DNA of 64,000 nucleotides, taken from positions 620,001-684,000 of the forward strand of contig NZ_JADFBY010000002.1 of the NCBI RefSeq assembly GCF_015223065.1, in the 5' to 3' direction. Below are positions 27,154 to 36,095 of the stretch, one piece after another; the stretch's first letter is position 1, and the number at the start of each line of letters is the position of its first letter. The notes beneath the pieces were generated by a model. That model did not search any database. It saw only the letters and a program-made list of their open reading frames with translations, and was not told where the DNA came from. The position numbers and the translations under genes were made by a program. The stretch comes from Mucilaginibacter sp. JRF. GTDB lineage: Bacteria; Bacteroidota; Bacteroidia; Sphingobacteriales; Sphingobacteriaceae.

Positions 27154-27684
27154 TTAAAACATACCTTTCAGGCCATCAACAATACTCTCGAAAAAGCGGC
27201 TTACGCTTAACCCATTGTGGTGGTTAAAGTAGAAGAAGATAATGAATATAATTACCGCGATGATGATAAAACGCTTAAACATATAAGCAAGCAATATCAG
27301 CGCGCAGGGTATAGCCAGCAATAAAACCCAGCTGATATGCCACGGAGCTAACTTGCTGCCGTTTTTATACACATAATATAATATGGAATGCGTGCCGTTA
27401 TCATTTACATGCTTGGCGTACAAAAAGGTCGATTTTTCTATTTTATGCCTGTAAAATGCCGTCCCCTTATCAAACTGCAATGTTTCGTTAAAGCCATTCA
27501 TCGAGAAATTGAAGGTGCCATTAACATCCTCGCGCACTTTGCCTAAAGTATCGGTTGCCTGTATGGCTACCTCATCCTGCGCGAAGGGGTTTTCAACCAC
27601 GGCGAAATGATCGATAGATACCGTATCGGCAAAAGCGGGTGCAAAAAACAGCAGGGTTAGGCAAACAAGTAAAAGTTTTTTCAT
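27154..27684 (-). CDS. Exported membrane protein of unknown function
   Basis: A 176-residue protein with a signal peptide (to about FADTVS), a beta-rich periplasmic domain of about 95 residues (KVREDVNGTFNFSMNGFNETLQ), and two adjacent C-terminal hydrophobic helices (VLLLAIPCALILLAYMF, then IIIAVIIFIIFFYF). The last 25 residues hold HHNGLSVSRFF. No family is recognised. It converges on tamL with nine bases between stop codons. Confidence 0.65.
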   Translation of the reverse strand: MKKLLLVCLTLLFFAPAFADTVSIDHFAVVENPFAQDEVAIQATDTLGKVREDVNGTFNFSMNGFNETLQFDKGTAFYRHKIEKSTFLYAKHVNDNGTHSILYYVYKNGSKLAPWHISWVLLLAIPCALILLAYMFKRFIIIAVIIFIIFFYFNHHNGLSVSRFFESIVDGLKGMF

Positions 27685-27729
27685 GAAAGGGGGCCGGTTG
27701 ATTTCGGCAAATAAAAATAGCGTTTTGTG

Positions 27730-28230
27730 CTATTTGTTGAGCAAATAAACGCTAAAATTTAATATCGATGCAAAACTTACCCAAAGCAGGTAGGGCACCA
27801 TTAACCAGGATGCTGCCTTATTGAACCTTGAAAAATTAGCGATACAGCTAATTATACTGATCAGTAACAGTACTATAATTACAAAGGCGGCCAGCATCTG
27901 GTGCATACCAAAAAACACCATCGACCACGAAAAATTCAACACCAGCTGTGCGATGTATATATTGCGTGTAGTAGCATACAGCTTGCTGCCATCGCGCCGT
28001 TGCCATACCAGGTAAGCGGCAATACCTATAATAATGTACAGGCTGGTCCACACCGGGGCAAACAGCCAGTTAGGCGGACTAAACGATGGCTTTTGCAAGC
28101 CCGCGTACCAACCTGGTATTTCGGGCCGGGTAAAATAAGAGGCCGTGAAGCCGATAGCCAAAGTAATTAATATGCTGATTATGAGTGCGCCTAAATGCGG
28201 GCTGCGATGTGGTTGTGCTACAGTATTCAT
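27730..28230 (-). CDS. TspO/MBR-family membrane protein
   Basis: A 166-residue, five-helix membrane protein of the translocator protein family. Characteristic residues: WYAGLQKPSFSPPNWLFAPVWTSLYI in helix 1-2, NFSWSMVFFGMHQ in the middle, and YLLWVSFASILNFSVYLLN at the end. Family members bind tetrapyrroles and take part in stress and tetrapyrrole signalling; the role here is unknown. I use the ATG at 28230 (MNTVAQ), not the longer open frame. It is divergent from the cupin gene. Confidence 0.9.
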   Translation of the reverse strand: MNTVAQPHRSPHLGALIISILITLAIGFTASYFTRPEIPGWYAGLQKPSFSPPNWLFAPVWTSLYIIIGIAAYLVWQRRDGSKLYATTRNIYIAQLVLNFSWSMVFFGMHQMLAAFVIIVLLLISIISCIANFSRFNKAASWLMVPYLLWVSFASILNFSVYLLNK

Positions 28231-28305
28231 GATACAGCTAAGCAACAATTGCAACTGATGATAAGTTTGCGCTATTATTGTACTTTAGCGGCAACCTTAC
28301 TGATA

Positions 28306-28668
28306 ATGATAAAAGCTATAAAATTATATACCGGCCCTGATGGCCATTCACACTTTATAACAGGCACTTTAGTTGAGAATGAATTACATAAGGCAAACAG
28401 TATACGCTTTCGCGAATCGCCGGCAGGTTCATCATACGATTGGCATAATGCCCCAACCGAACAATACGTAATAAGCCTTACCGGTACATTGGAGTTTGAA
28501 ACCCGCCTGGGCGAAAAGTTCATCCTTAAACCCGGCGAGGTACTCATAGCGCTTGATACCACAGGCTCGGCACACCGCTGGCAAATGATCGATGATCAGC
28601 CCTGGAAACGCGCCTATGTAGCCTTTGATAAAAATGATGAGATAAACTTTATACCCGACGAAGCTTAA
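28306..28668 (+). CDS. Single-domain cupin protein
   Basis: A 120-residue small cupin. The cupin motif is visible across YDWHNAPTEQYVISLTGTLEFETRLGEKFILKPGEVLI and the later HRWQM. One His of the usual metal-binding pair (WHNA) and Glu (EQY) are present, with a second His in AHRW, so a metal site is plausible. Substrate unknown. The start is the ATG at 28306; the frame runs open upstream to 28195, overlapping the divergent tspO gene, which I reject. The TMEM220 gene follows 33 bases later. Confidence 0.8.
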   Translation: MIKAIKLYTGPDGHSHFITGTLVENELHKANSIRFRESPAGSSYDWHNAPTEQYVISLTGTLEFETRLGEKFILKPGEVLIALDTTGSAHRWQMIDDQPWKRAYVAFDKNDEINFIPDEA

Positions 28669-28701
28669 CATCCTCCTTCGGCAAATAAAAAAAATCAGCT
28701 T

Positions 28702-29103
28702 ATGAAGATATTTAACATAGTTTTCATCGTACTATTCGTTATATCGGCAGGCTTGCAGTATAACGATCCTGACCCATACCTGTGGGTGCCCCTTTACCTT
28801 TACGCCGCTTTATTATGCTTTTGGGCTGTAAAAGGTAAGTATTACCCGGTAACTTATTACATAGGCCTGGTGGGTTATTTAGCTTACGCGATATATAAGA
28901 TATTTGACAGCAATGGCGTAATTGATTGGGTAACCCAGCACGATGAGGAAAGCCTGGTACAAACCATGAAAGCCACCAAGCCCTGGATAGAAGAAGCCCG
29001 TGAATTTTTTGGCCTGCTTATCTGCTGGATTGTGCTGCTCATCAACTTTATATATTACCGCTTTAGTCAGGGTAAGCTGCCTAAAAACAAATACAAATTT
29101 TAA
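28702..29103 (+). CDS. TMEM220-family membrane protein
   Basis: A 133-residue protein with four predicted helices. The signature AGLQYNDPDPYLWVPLYLYA is that of the TMEM220 family, found from bacteria to vertebrates with no known molecular function. A charged loop with THDEES... and KATKPWIEEAREF lies between helices 3 and 4. Its stop overlaps the stop of the facing transglutaminase gene (TTAA shared). Confidence 0.78.
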   Translation: MKIFNIVFIVLFVISAGLQYNDPDPYLWVPLYLYAALLCFWAVKGKYYPVTYYIGLVGYLAYAIYKIFDSNGVIDWVTQHDEESLVQTMKATKPWIEEAREFFGLLICWIVLLINFIYYRFSQGKLPKNKYKF

Positions 29104-29948
29104 AAGTAGCTGATGCCTTGCAGGCTGTTGGGCGCGTATTGAAACGGTATAAAAACCTCATCGGCAAAAGTGCAGTTAACCAGCATGGTGTTAAAATCAA
29201 TTTCGCCAAATATGTTGGCAATGGCGGCGTCGGCAGCGTCGCGGCCGGTGGCTATTTTAACCAAACCATTTAGTGGCACCAGTTTGGTGGCATCAAACAA
29301 TACCCATTGGCCGCCCAGGTAAGCCTCAAAACAGGCATGAAAATCGGCCGGTTGCAGTTTGTAGGCATAGCCCGTAAAGTAACGCGCGGGTATAGTTAAG
29401 GCGCGGCAAAGGGCAATGCCCAGATGCGCGAAATCACGGCACACACCCGATTGCTCTGTAACGGTATCAAAAGCCGAGGTTTCTGAATTGGTTGAGCCAC
29501 TCAGGTACTGTACATTGGCATGTATCCACTCCACCATGTTAAGCACCGTAACAAACGGATTGCTGATCTCCCCAAACATATTATGCGCCAGCCTGAATAA
29601 CTTGTCCGACTGGCAATACCTGCTTGGGTGCAAATACGGTAACACCTCGGCAGGCAGCGCATGTACCGGTGTTTCCACAAGGCCATCCATATCTACCATT
29701 TTCCAGGCGTTAAATACAGTGGCGTGGTAGCTTATGGCAATATTGCCGGGTTCTTCAACATTTAAGCGTATTAAATGATTTTCGCCGTTAACATTAAGCA
29801 GTTGTTCGGCTGGTATGTAAGGCTGTATGTTTAAATGCTCTTGCAATACTGCCTGGCCGGCATTATTATGCAAAGCGTGGATGTTTAGTATGAGTGTACC
29901 GGCGGTATTTGCCGTATAGGTCATGTCAGCCTGTACATTAAACTTCAT
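29100..29948 (-). CDS. Transglutaminase-like protein of an Anbu-type operon
   Basis: A 282-residue cytoplasmic protein. The C-terminal transglutaminase-fold domain has the catalytic-type Cys in SGVCRDFAHLGIALCRAL, His in DFHACFEAYLGG and Asp in WVLFDAT, the Cys-His-Asp triad. An N-terminal beta-domain (about 1-115) matches the bacterial transglutaminase-like N region. It follows the Anbu gene by nine bases on the same strand. Genomes with Anbu often carry a transglutaminase together with an alpha-E protein and an ATP-grasp protein; the last two are absent here. Confidence 0.85.
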   Translation of the reverse strand: MKFNVQADMTYTANTAGTLILNIHALHNNAGQAVLQEHLNIQPYIPAEQLLNVNGENHLIRLNVEEPGNIAISYHATVFNAWKMVDMDGLVETPVHALPAEVLPYLHPSRYCQSDKLFRLAHNMFGEISNPFVTVLNMVEWIHANVQYLSGSTNSETSAFDTVTEQSGVCRDFAHLGIALCRALTIPARYFTGYAYKLQPADFHACFEAYLGGQWVLFDATKLVPLNGLVKIATGRDAADAAIANIFGEIDFNTMLVNCTFADEVFIPFQYAPNSLQGISYF

Positions 29949-29957
29949 ATAGTGTGG

Positions 29958-30698
29958 TTAACTTTCGTTTTCATTTGTGTCCTGTAATTTATCAAAGGCA
30001 ACTTCCATCCAGTCTTCTGATACGTTGAGCAAGGCATTCTTCAATTCATCATCCCATTGCGAGGATATAGCTGCAAGATCGCGCGACTCGTACCGCTGCT
30101 CAATAACCTCGTACGAATCCTTTTTGTACAATATCACATCAATCGGGTAATCAACATTATTTGAGCTTACCCGGGTCGAATCAAAAGAGAGGAAACCAGC
30201 CTTTAATGCCAGCCTCATGCTCGAGTTTTCGCTTAGCACACGGTTCAGTATGGCTTTGCCGTGGCCGGAGTTACCTATAACCACATACGGTGCGCCCTGC
30301 CCAAGCTCCACCCAGTTACCTTCGGGATAGAGCAGATACAGTTTATGCTCGGCATCATCCTTTAGCTGGCCACCTATAATGGTGTGCAGATCAAACTTTA
30401 GTCCGGCCTTTTCAAGGGCGGCGCCATCCTCAAGGGCGGCGCGTTTTACCTGCTCGCCAAAGGCGTTAACGGCCTTGTATACCTTGTTGTATTCCTGTGT
30501 TTCAAGTAATTCGGTAAAATACTCCATCGCCTTATCACGTACCGAGCGTAACCCGCTGGTCATGATAAAAAGCGAAAAATTATCTTTTTGTTGTATGCTA
30601 ACCTTCTTTTTGTTGGTGGTTTCGGTGCCCGATGTTATGCGGGTATCGGCAATGGCCACCAAGCCTTCCTTCACTTTTATACCTAAGCAATAAGTCAT
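29958..30698 (-). CDS. Anbu-type proteasome-like peptidase (Ntn hydrolase)
   Basis: A 246-residue proteasome-superfamily protein. After removal of Met1, the catalytic residue is T2 (MTYCLGIKV), as in Anbu, the ancestral bacterial beta subunit that forms open rings. Other typical parts: VAIADTRITSG with the conserved Asp, FIMTSGLRSVRDK, and a GNSGHGKAILNRVL segment. Function is not firmly known for any Anbu; linked genes suggest processing of a ribosomally made or glutamyl-linked peptide (inference). First gene of a two-gene unit with the transglutaminase. Confidence 0.88.
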   Translation of the reverse strand: MTYCLGIKVKEGLVAIADTRITSGTETTNKKKVSIQQKDNFSLFIMTSGLRSVRDKAMEYFTELLETQEYNKVYKAVNAFGEQVKRAALEDGAALEKAGLKFDLHTIIGGQLKDDAEHKLYLLYPEGNWVELGQGAPYVVIGNSGHGKAILNRVLSENSSMRLALKAGFLSFDSTRVSSNNVDYPIDVILYKKDSYEVIEQRYESRDLAAISSQWDDELKNALLNVSEDWMEVAFDKLQDTNENES

Positions 30699-30838
30699 GA
30701 TAAAATACTATGTGGTGTACAACGGCAAAGTAAGCAATTAAGCAATACAAAAGGTAACGTAATGCAGGCTTTGTAACATTTAAAAGGGTGTGCTATCTAA
30801 CATAAACTGATTTTACCGGTAATGGTAATGGAGGGAAT

Positions 30839-30883
30839 ACCCGGCTACATAAAAAAGTAAGCCGGGTCAGGCGGGACCCGGCT
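30839..30883. repeat. Three ACCCGGCT copies in alternating orientation
   Basis: ACCCGGCT at 30839-30846, its inverse AGCCGGGT at 30860-30867, and ACCCGGCT again at 30876-30883. The middle copy can pair with either neighbour, giving two exclusive hairpins. It lies between the divergent Anbu and small membrane protein genes. No T-run follows, so it is not an obvious terminator. Confidence 0.6.
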
Positions 30884-30974
30884 CGGTTATTTGTGCTTTT
30901 ATGAAAACAGAAAAAACACATACAAATATACACAACAGCTCTTTTTTCGCCCAAATGAATTTATATTTTTACAT

Positions 30975-31154
30975 ATGAAGCATATTCTGATACTTTTATT
31001 AGATGTTGTGTTGGCTGTTCTGCTTTTCTCGTGGGCTGCGGCCAACATATCAAAACCCAGCAATTTGTATGTAGGCATAGGCATATTCCAAGCCGTATTG
31101 GGCCTGGTGTTCGTGTTTTACATCATTCGCTATATTTATCGCAAATTAACTTAA
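30975..31154 (+). CDS. Small two-helix membrane protein (59 residues)
   Basis: ATG at 30975, directly after a TATATTTTTAC promoter-like stretch. The product is MKHILILLLDVVLAVLLFSW followed by AAANISKPSN and a second hydrophobic helix (GIFQAVLGLVFVFYIIRYI) ending in RKLT, so two membrane spans joined by a short loop. No family is known to me. It stands 16 bases before the SPFH gene, probably co-transcribed. Confidence 0.6.
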   Translation: MKHILILLLDVVLAVLLFSWAAANISKPSNLYVGIGIFQAVLGLVFVFYIIRYIYRKLT

Positions 31155-31170
31155 CAACACATACTTATTA

Positions 31171-32016
31171 ATGGAACCTAACAACCTTAAACGTGTATTC
31201 CGCATAGGTGGGATAGTAATTGTACTTATTGTAGCCTTATTTATTCAGCCTTTTACTTACGAGAATATTGATGCTGGTAACGTAGGCATCAAAATAAACC
31301 TGTATGGTACCGACAGGGGCGTGGATAATATTACCATTGTTACCGGCCGTGTATGGTACAACACCTGGACAACCAAGATAGTTGAATTCCCTACCTATAC
31401 ACAGAATGTGGATTACGAGCCATTTGTTGTAACCACCAAAGATGCCGCCGAATTTCAGGTTGACCCTAAACTGAACTATCATGTTAACCCGGCCATGGTG
31501 CCCAATATTTACCGCCAGTACCGCAAGCCGCTTAACGAGATAGAGCAGCAGTTTATGCGCAACACTATTTACGATGCTTACCGCATTGTGGCCAACAGCT
31601 TTACATCAGACAGTGTGATGAGTAACCGTGAGCGCTTTGAAGATAAGATTCAGAACCTGCTTACCAAAAACCTGGCTAAAGATGGCTTTGTGTACGATCA
31701 GCTGACATCGGCCATTACGCCGCCAGCATCATTAAGGCGCATGATCGACGAAAAGAACGCATCTATACAAGCCCGCTTAAAGGCCGAGAACGAGGCCAAA
31801 CAAGCCATTGCCGAAGCGCAGGTGAGTAAAGCTAAAGCCGAAGGTGAGGCTGCCGCCTTGCTAATTAAGGCACGTGCTGAATCAGAAGCTAATAAGCTAA
31901 GGCAGCAAAGCCTTACCCCGCTGCTGGTGCAAACCCGTATGATAGAAAAGTGGAACGGCCAGTTGCCAACCTACGGCGCAGTGCCACAGCTGTTTAAAGA
32001 TATTACTAAGGACTAA
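31171..32016 (+). CDS. Prohibitin-like SPFH/band 7 protein
   Basis: A 281-residue membrane-anchored scaffold. One N-terminal helix (about 11-27, IGGIVIVLIVALFIQPF), then the SPFH domain (about 30-200; AGNVGIKINLYGTDRGVDNI, VVTTKDAAEFQVDPKLNYHV) and a C-terminal Ala/Glu-rich coiled coil (KAENEAKQAIAEAQVSKAKAEGEA). Prohibitin-type proteins form rings that organise membrane proteins and proteases; the partner here is unknown. A strong terminator follows. Confidence 0.85.
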   Translation: MEPNNLKRVFRIGGIVIVLIVALFIQPFTYENIDAGNVGIKINLYGTDRGVDNITIVTGRVWYNTWTTKIVEFPTYTQNVDYEPFVVTTKDAAEFQVDPKLNYHVNPAMVPNIYRQYRKPLNEIEQQFMRNTIYDAYRIVANSFTSDSVMSNRERFEDKIQNLLTKNLAKDGFVYDQLTSAITPPASLRRMIDEKNASIQARLKAENEAKQAIAEAQVSKAKAEGEAAALLIKARAESEANKLRQQSLTPLLVQTRMIEKWNGQLPTYGAVPQLFKDITKD

Positions 32017-32041
32017 AAGGATATTATCAGTATTGTTGAAG

Positions 32042-32070
32042 GCCTCCGGTTAACAGCCGGGGGCTTTTTT
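32042..32070 (+). terminator. Terminator after the SPFH gene
   Basis: Arms GCCTCCGG / CCGGGGGC with a seven-base loop, then TTTTTT. It sits just after the SPFH gene and abuts the end of the facing histidine kinase gene. Confidence 0.8.
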
Positions 32071-34060
32071 ATGCGATGATGGGCAGCTCGAACGAGAAGG
32101 TGGAGCCTTTGCCTAACTCGCTGCTTACCCGCAAACGACCCTGATGCCTGCTGATGATCTCGTTGCAGATGTATAAGCCAATGCCAAGGCCTGATATATG
32201 ATCGGCAATATTATCAACCCTGTAGAAGCGTGAAAATATACGTTCCTGCTCATCCTTTGGTATGCCGATGCCAAAATCCTGTACCGAAATTACGGCGTAG
32301 CCATCACGCTCAACCAGTTTTATAAGCACCTTATCAGCATCGGGCGAGTATTTTACCGCGTTGGATAGCAGGTTGATGATCACCTGCTCAATACGTTGCT
32401 GGTCGGCCTTGATGAGTATGGGTTTATCGCAATGCTCTATCTGTATAGCATGGCTGATGTGCGTTTGCTGCAATACATCAACCGATTCAAGCAATAACTC
32501 CTGCAAATTAAAAACGGTGTATGATAGGGGGAGTTTGCCGGTGATGATCTTTGATACATCCAGCAAGTCGGCAATAAGTGCGCTGAGTTTGCTAACCTGC
32601 ATACGTGCCTTGGTAACAAAGGCCGTATTACGGTCGTTACCGGCTAACGATCGTTCAATGATCTGTAAGTAACCGTTTATGCTCGTAACCGGAGTTTTAA
32701 GCTCATGGCTCGCCAGGCCGATGAATTCATCCTTCTTGGCGTTCAGCATGCGTACTTCCTCGTAAAGCTTGGCATTATCAAGAGCGATAGCCGCTTGCGA
32801 TGCTACGCCTGCCACCAAATGCTCATGCTCATTAGTGAACCTGCCCGCTTCGGGGTGCCCGTACAGCAAGCCGCCAATTACCAGCCCGCTTTTTGAAATT
32901 ACAGGTACGGCCATGTAGCTAACCACCGGCAAATGCCCTTTAGGCATACCATGGTGCGGCGCGTTTTTGCCATATCGGGCATCTTTGGTTATATCATCAA
33001 CCCTGATGATGCCTTCACCCTTAAAGGTGGTTTTAAAAACATCGGTGTTGCGGGGCATGCCCAGTTTCTCGAAAGCCTCCTTTGGCGCGCCCGATAGCGT
33101 GTAAAGCATATAAGCCTCGCCATTTTCGTTCAATTTATTATAAAAGAAAGCGCCGAACTTGGCACCCGTAAGCTGTGTAGTAGCATCAGTAACCTTTTGC
33201 AGGATGCCCTGAACATCCATATCCTCTGATATGGTTTTGCCAAACGAGTTCAGTATCTCCAGGTTACCGGCGTAGTGCTGCAACTGTTCTTCGGCCATTT
33301 TTTGGCGACTAATGTCGCGCGCTATCTTTGATGCGCCTATAATGTTGCCCTTACTATCCTTAATGGGCGATACAGTGAGCGATATCGGGATGAGGTGTCT
33401 GTCTTTATGTTTCCTCAGCGTTTCAAAATGCTCAACGCTCAGGTTGTTGCGTACACGGTCTATGATCAGTTCTTCTTCAATCAACCTATCATACGGTATC
33501 AGCATAATGATGGATCGGCCTATGGCTTCCTGTTCGGTATAGCCAAACAGGCGCTCGGCGCCCTGGTTCCAGCTGGTAATAATACCATCGAGCGTTTTAC
33601 TGATAATAGCATCCTGTGATGATTGTACAATGGCCGCCAGCATGGCCTGCTTATTCTCATCGAATTTTTGGGCGGTAATATCAATCAAGGTATTGGTAAT
33701 GCCGGTTATCTCGCCATCGTTATTATAATTTACAGATGGATGATGCACCACGTATCGCCTGCTGCCATCCTCCCGCTCAACTATCAGCTCCTGGCTTGGT
33801 GCCGATACCCCGGTGAACATACTGTGCGCTGCCGCGTTTTTTTCGGGCAATAGCAATGTATCATCAATGGTGTAAGTTTTAAACGCGCCGCACCATTTAG
33901 TTTCGCCAATTATGGGTGTGGTTGCCCATAGCTGCTGGGCGGGTTTGTTGTAAGCCGTGATATAGCCATTGGTATCGCAAATGTAAACAGCTACCGGCAG
34001 GCTATCTATCAATGCCGATACCGGGTTAGGGGCACCAACTTTATCATCGGTTTCTATCAT
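32069..34060 (-). CDS. Soluble PAS-PAS-GAF sensor histidine kinase
   Basis: A 663-residue protein with no membrane segment. Domains in order: PAS 1 (about 12-125), PAS 2 (about 138-260; AIVQSSQDAIISKTLDGII), GAF (about 280-425), HisKA with the phosphoacceptor His in ASHELKTPVTSINGY (near 440), and HATPase_c with the N box (NLLSNAVKYSP), G1 (VQDFGIGIPKDEQ) and G2 (SGLGIGLYI). The signal is presumably intracellular (redox, light or small ligand). No response regulator is adjacent, so it is an orphan kinase. The longer open frame to 34141 runs through the terminator of the pgm gene, so I start at ATG 34060. Confidence 0.85.
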   Translation of the reverse strand: MIETDDKVGAPNPVSALIDSLPVAVYICDTNGYITAYNKPAQQLWATTPIIGETKWCGAFKTYTIDDTLLLPEKNAAAHSMFTGVSAPSQELIVEREDGSRRYVVHHPSVNYNNDGEITGITNTLIDITAQKFDENKQAMLAAIVQSSQDAIISKTLDGIITSWNQGAERLFGYTEQEAIGRSIIMLIPYDRLIEEELIIDRVRNNLSVEHFETLRKHKDRHLIPISLTVSPIKDSKGNIIGASKIARDISRQKMAEEQLQHYAGNLEILNSFGKTISEDMDVQGILQKVTDATTQLTGAKFGAFFYNKLNENGEAYMLYTLSGAPKEAFEKLGMPRNTDVFKTTFKGEGIIRVDDITKDARYGKNAPHHGMPKGHLPVVSYMAVPVISKSGLVIGGLLYGHPEAGRFTNEHEHLVAGVASQAAIALDNAKLYEEVRMLNAKKDEFIGLASHELKTPVTSINGYLQIIERSLAGNDRNTAFVTKARMQVSKLSALIADLLDVSKIITGKLPLSYTVFNLQELLLESVDVLQQTHISHAIQIEHCDKPILIKADQQRIEQVIINLLSNAVKYSPDADKVLIKLVERDGYAVISVQDFGIGIPKDEQERIFSRFYRVDNIADHISGLGIGLYICNEIISRHQGRLRVSSELGKGSTFSFELPIIA

Positions 34061-34123
34061 CTTATCTGCTGGTGAATGGGCTACAACGTGTCGTTGTTGT
34101 AAATATAATGTATAATATATGAA

Positions 34124-34163
34124 ATAAAAAAAACAAGGCATCCGCCGTAAAGCGAATGCCTTG
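34124..34163 (-). terminator. Terminator after the phospho-sugar mutase
   Basis: Arms CAAGGCAT / ATGCCTTG enclosing an inner short stem, with a run of eight Ts on the minus strand. It ends the mutase transcript and lies just upstream of the kinase start. Confidence 0.78.
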
Positions 34164-34188
34164 CTACAGGTATTGGTTAAGCGTTATA

Positions 34189-35925
34189 TTACACGCCCAG
34201 ATCCTGCATTATATTATCAATCTTAGCATCAAGCTGTTCTTCGGTAAGCTTGTAGGCTTCCTTGCTTTCCAGCTTGCCGTTAACGCTGCAATAAAATTTA
34301 ATTTTAGGCTCGGTACCTGACGGGCGTGCTGATATAATGCTGCCATCCTCGGTAATGAACTGCAATACATCCGACTTAGGCAACTCAATAGGCTGAGTGG
34401 TATTGCTGATCAGGTCGGTTTCAACACGCAGTTCATAATCTTTCAAAGTAATAACCTTTGAGCCACCCAAAGTAGCAGGTGGGTTGTTACGGAATTTCTC
34501 CATCAGGGCCTTGATCTCCTCAGCACCGGTCTTTCCTTTTTTGGTGATGGATATCAGCTTTTCTTTATAGAAACCATACTCAACATAAGTATCTAACAAG
34601 GCCTCGAACAAGCTGCTGCCTTTATCCTTGTAATAAGCGGTCATCTCGGCAATAAACGCTGCTGAAACAACGGCATCCTTATCGCGCACAAATTCGCCAA
34701 CCAGGTAACCGTAGCTTTCTTCGCCACCACCAATAAAGGTTTGCTTGCCCTCAAACTGAGTCATCAGCTCGCCAATGTATTTAAAGCCGGTAAGGGTGTT
34801 GTAAAAAGTTACATCCTTAGCGCGGGCAATGGCTTCTATCAGGTTCGATGTTACAATGGTTTTAACAATGTACTCCTTGCCGGTAAGCTTGCCTTTTTCC
34901 TGCCATGCGGTTAACAGGTAGTTGATCAGCATACTGCCGGTTTGGTTACCGTTAAGCAGTATAAACTCGTTATCGGTATTTTTTACGGCGATACCCACAC
35001 GGTCGGCATCAGGGTCGGTTGCCAAAACAAGGTCGGCATCCACTTCCTGCGCTTTTTTAAGGGCGAGGGTAAGGGCTTCTTTCTCCTCCGGGTTAGGGTA
35101 AACCACGGTAGGGAAGTTACCATCAGGGGTTGATTGTTCATCAACCAATACCACATTTTCAAAACCAAACAGTTCCAAGGCCTTTGGGACCAGGGTAATA
35201 CCTGTACCATGTATAGGCGAGAACACGATCTTCAGATCCTTTTGGCGTTTGATAGCCTCCGGCGATACCGAAAGCGTTACTATTTTATCAAGATACTGCT
35301 CGTCAATATCGGTGCTTATCAGTTCAATATTGCTGTCAACACGGTCAAACTTAACCTCGTCAATGCTCTTAATGGCAGCAACCTCGTCCATAACGGCCGC
35401 GTCGGCAGGTGCTACGAACTGGCCGCCATCCTCGCCATAAGCTTTATAACCATTGTACTCTTTAGGATTGTGCGATGCGGTAAGCATTACACCACTTTTA
35501 CAACCCAGCGTACGTATGGCGAAAGATAGTTCAGGCGTTGGGCGCAGCGCCTCAAAAAAGTAAACGTATATGCCATTGGCCGAAAATACCTCGGCAGTAA
35601 TGCGCGCGAACAGATCGGAGTTGTTACGGCTATCGTGTGCAATGGCTACCTTAACCTGCTCGTTAGGGTAGGTTTTTTTAAGGTAGTTGGCCAGGCCCTG
35701 CGTAGCCGAACCGATGGTGTATTTATTGATACGGTTTGAACCCGGACCCATAATGCCGCGTAAGCCGCCGGTGCCAAATTCAAGGTCTTTATAAAACGAA
35801 TCGGTAAGCTCGGTATAAGCTTTATCGTCAAGTAATTTCTGAATGTCCTGCTTTACCTGCTCATCGTAATTACCCTCGAGCCAGGTGTTAACTTTTTGTA
35901 GAATGATAGGATCTATTTCCTGCAT
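34189..35925 (-). CDS. Phospho-sugar mutase (phosphoglucomutase / phosphomannomutase family)
   Basis: Interconverts glucose-1-P and glucose-6-P, or the mannose equivalents, in the cytoplasm. The 578-residue protein has the four-domain alpha-D-phosphohexomutase layout: phosphoserine S151 in LTASHNP, the metal loop DPDADRVG, the sugar-binding loop GGEESYGYLV, and the C-terminal phosphate-binding RPSGTEPKIKFY. Length suits the long PGM type (about 580). Substrate specificity is not decidable; phosphoglucomutase is the more likely. Confidence 0.92.
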   Translation of the reverse strand: MQEIDPIILQKVNTWLEGNYDEQVKQDIQKLLDDKAYTELTDSFYKDLEFGTGGLRGIMGPGSNRINKYTIGSATQGLANYLKKTYPNEQVKVAIAHDSRNNSDLFARITAEVFSANGIYVYFFEALRPTPELSFAIRTLGCKSGVMLTASHNPKEYNGYKAYGEDGGQFVAPADAAVMDEVAAIKSIDEVKFDRVDSNIELISTDIDEQYLDKIVTLSVSPEAIKRQKDLKIVFSPIHGTGITLVPKALELFGFENVVLVDEQSTPDGNFPTVVYPNPEEKEALTLALKKAQEVDADLVLATDPDADRVGIAVKNTDNEFILLNGNQTGSMLINYLLTAWQEKGKLTGKEYIVKTIVTSNLIEAIARAKDVTFYNTLTGFKYIGELMTQFEGKQTFIGGGEESYGYLVGEFVRDKDAVVSAAFIAEMTAYYKDKGSSLFEALLDTYVEYGFYKEKLISITKKGKTGAEEIKALMEKFRNNPPATLGGSKVITLKDYELRVETDLISNTTQPIELPKSDVLQFITEDGSIISARPSGTEPKIKFYCSVNGKLESKEAYKLTEEQLDAKIDNIMQDLGV

Positions 35926-36095
35926 ATGGTGATGTTTTTGATTATTGTTGATGATAAGCCATTTGTTAAAAAGCTATCGGCCAGTGGAGGTGCTAATATG
36001 GCGAGTTTTTTTAGCTTTTAAAAGCAATAACAATCACGTTTTGAATTAAGTTTTTGTGAAAAAAAGTAAAATAGATGTGAAACCGGCAAGCGACC

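Noticed and set aside
28195..28305. Longer start of the cupin gene
   Set aside because: Overlaps the divergent tspO start and adds an unlikely N-terminus.
33312..33853. Plus-strand frames opposite the histidine kinase
   Set aside because: Long antisense frames with unusual composition; the minus-strand frame has full kinase motifs.
34061..34141. N-terminal extension of the histidine kinase
   Set aside because: It would run through the pgm terminator hairpin and has no conserved sequence.
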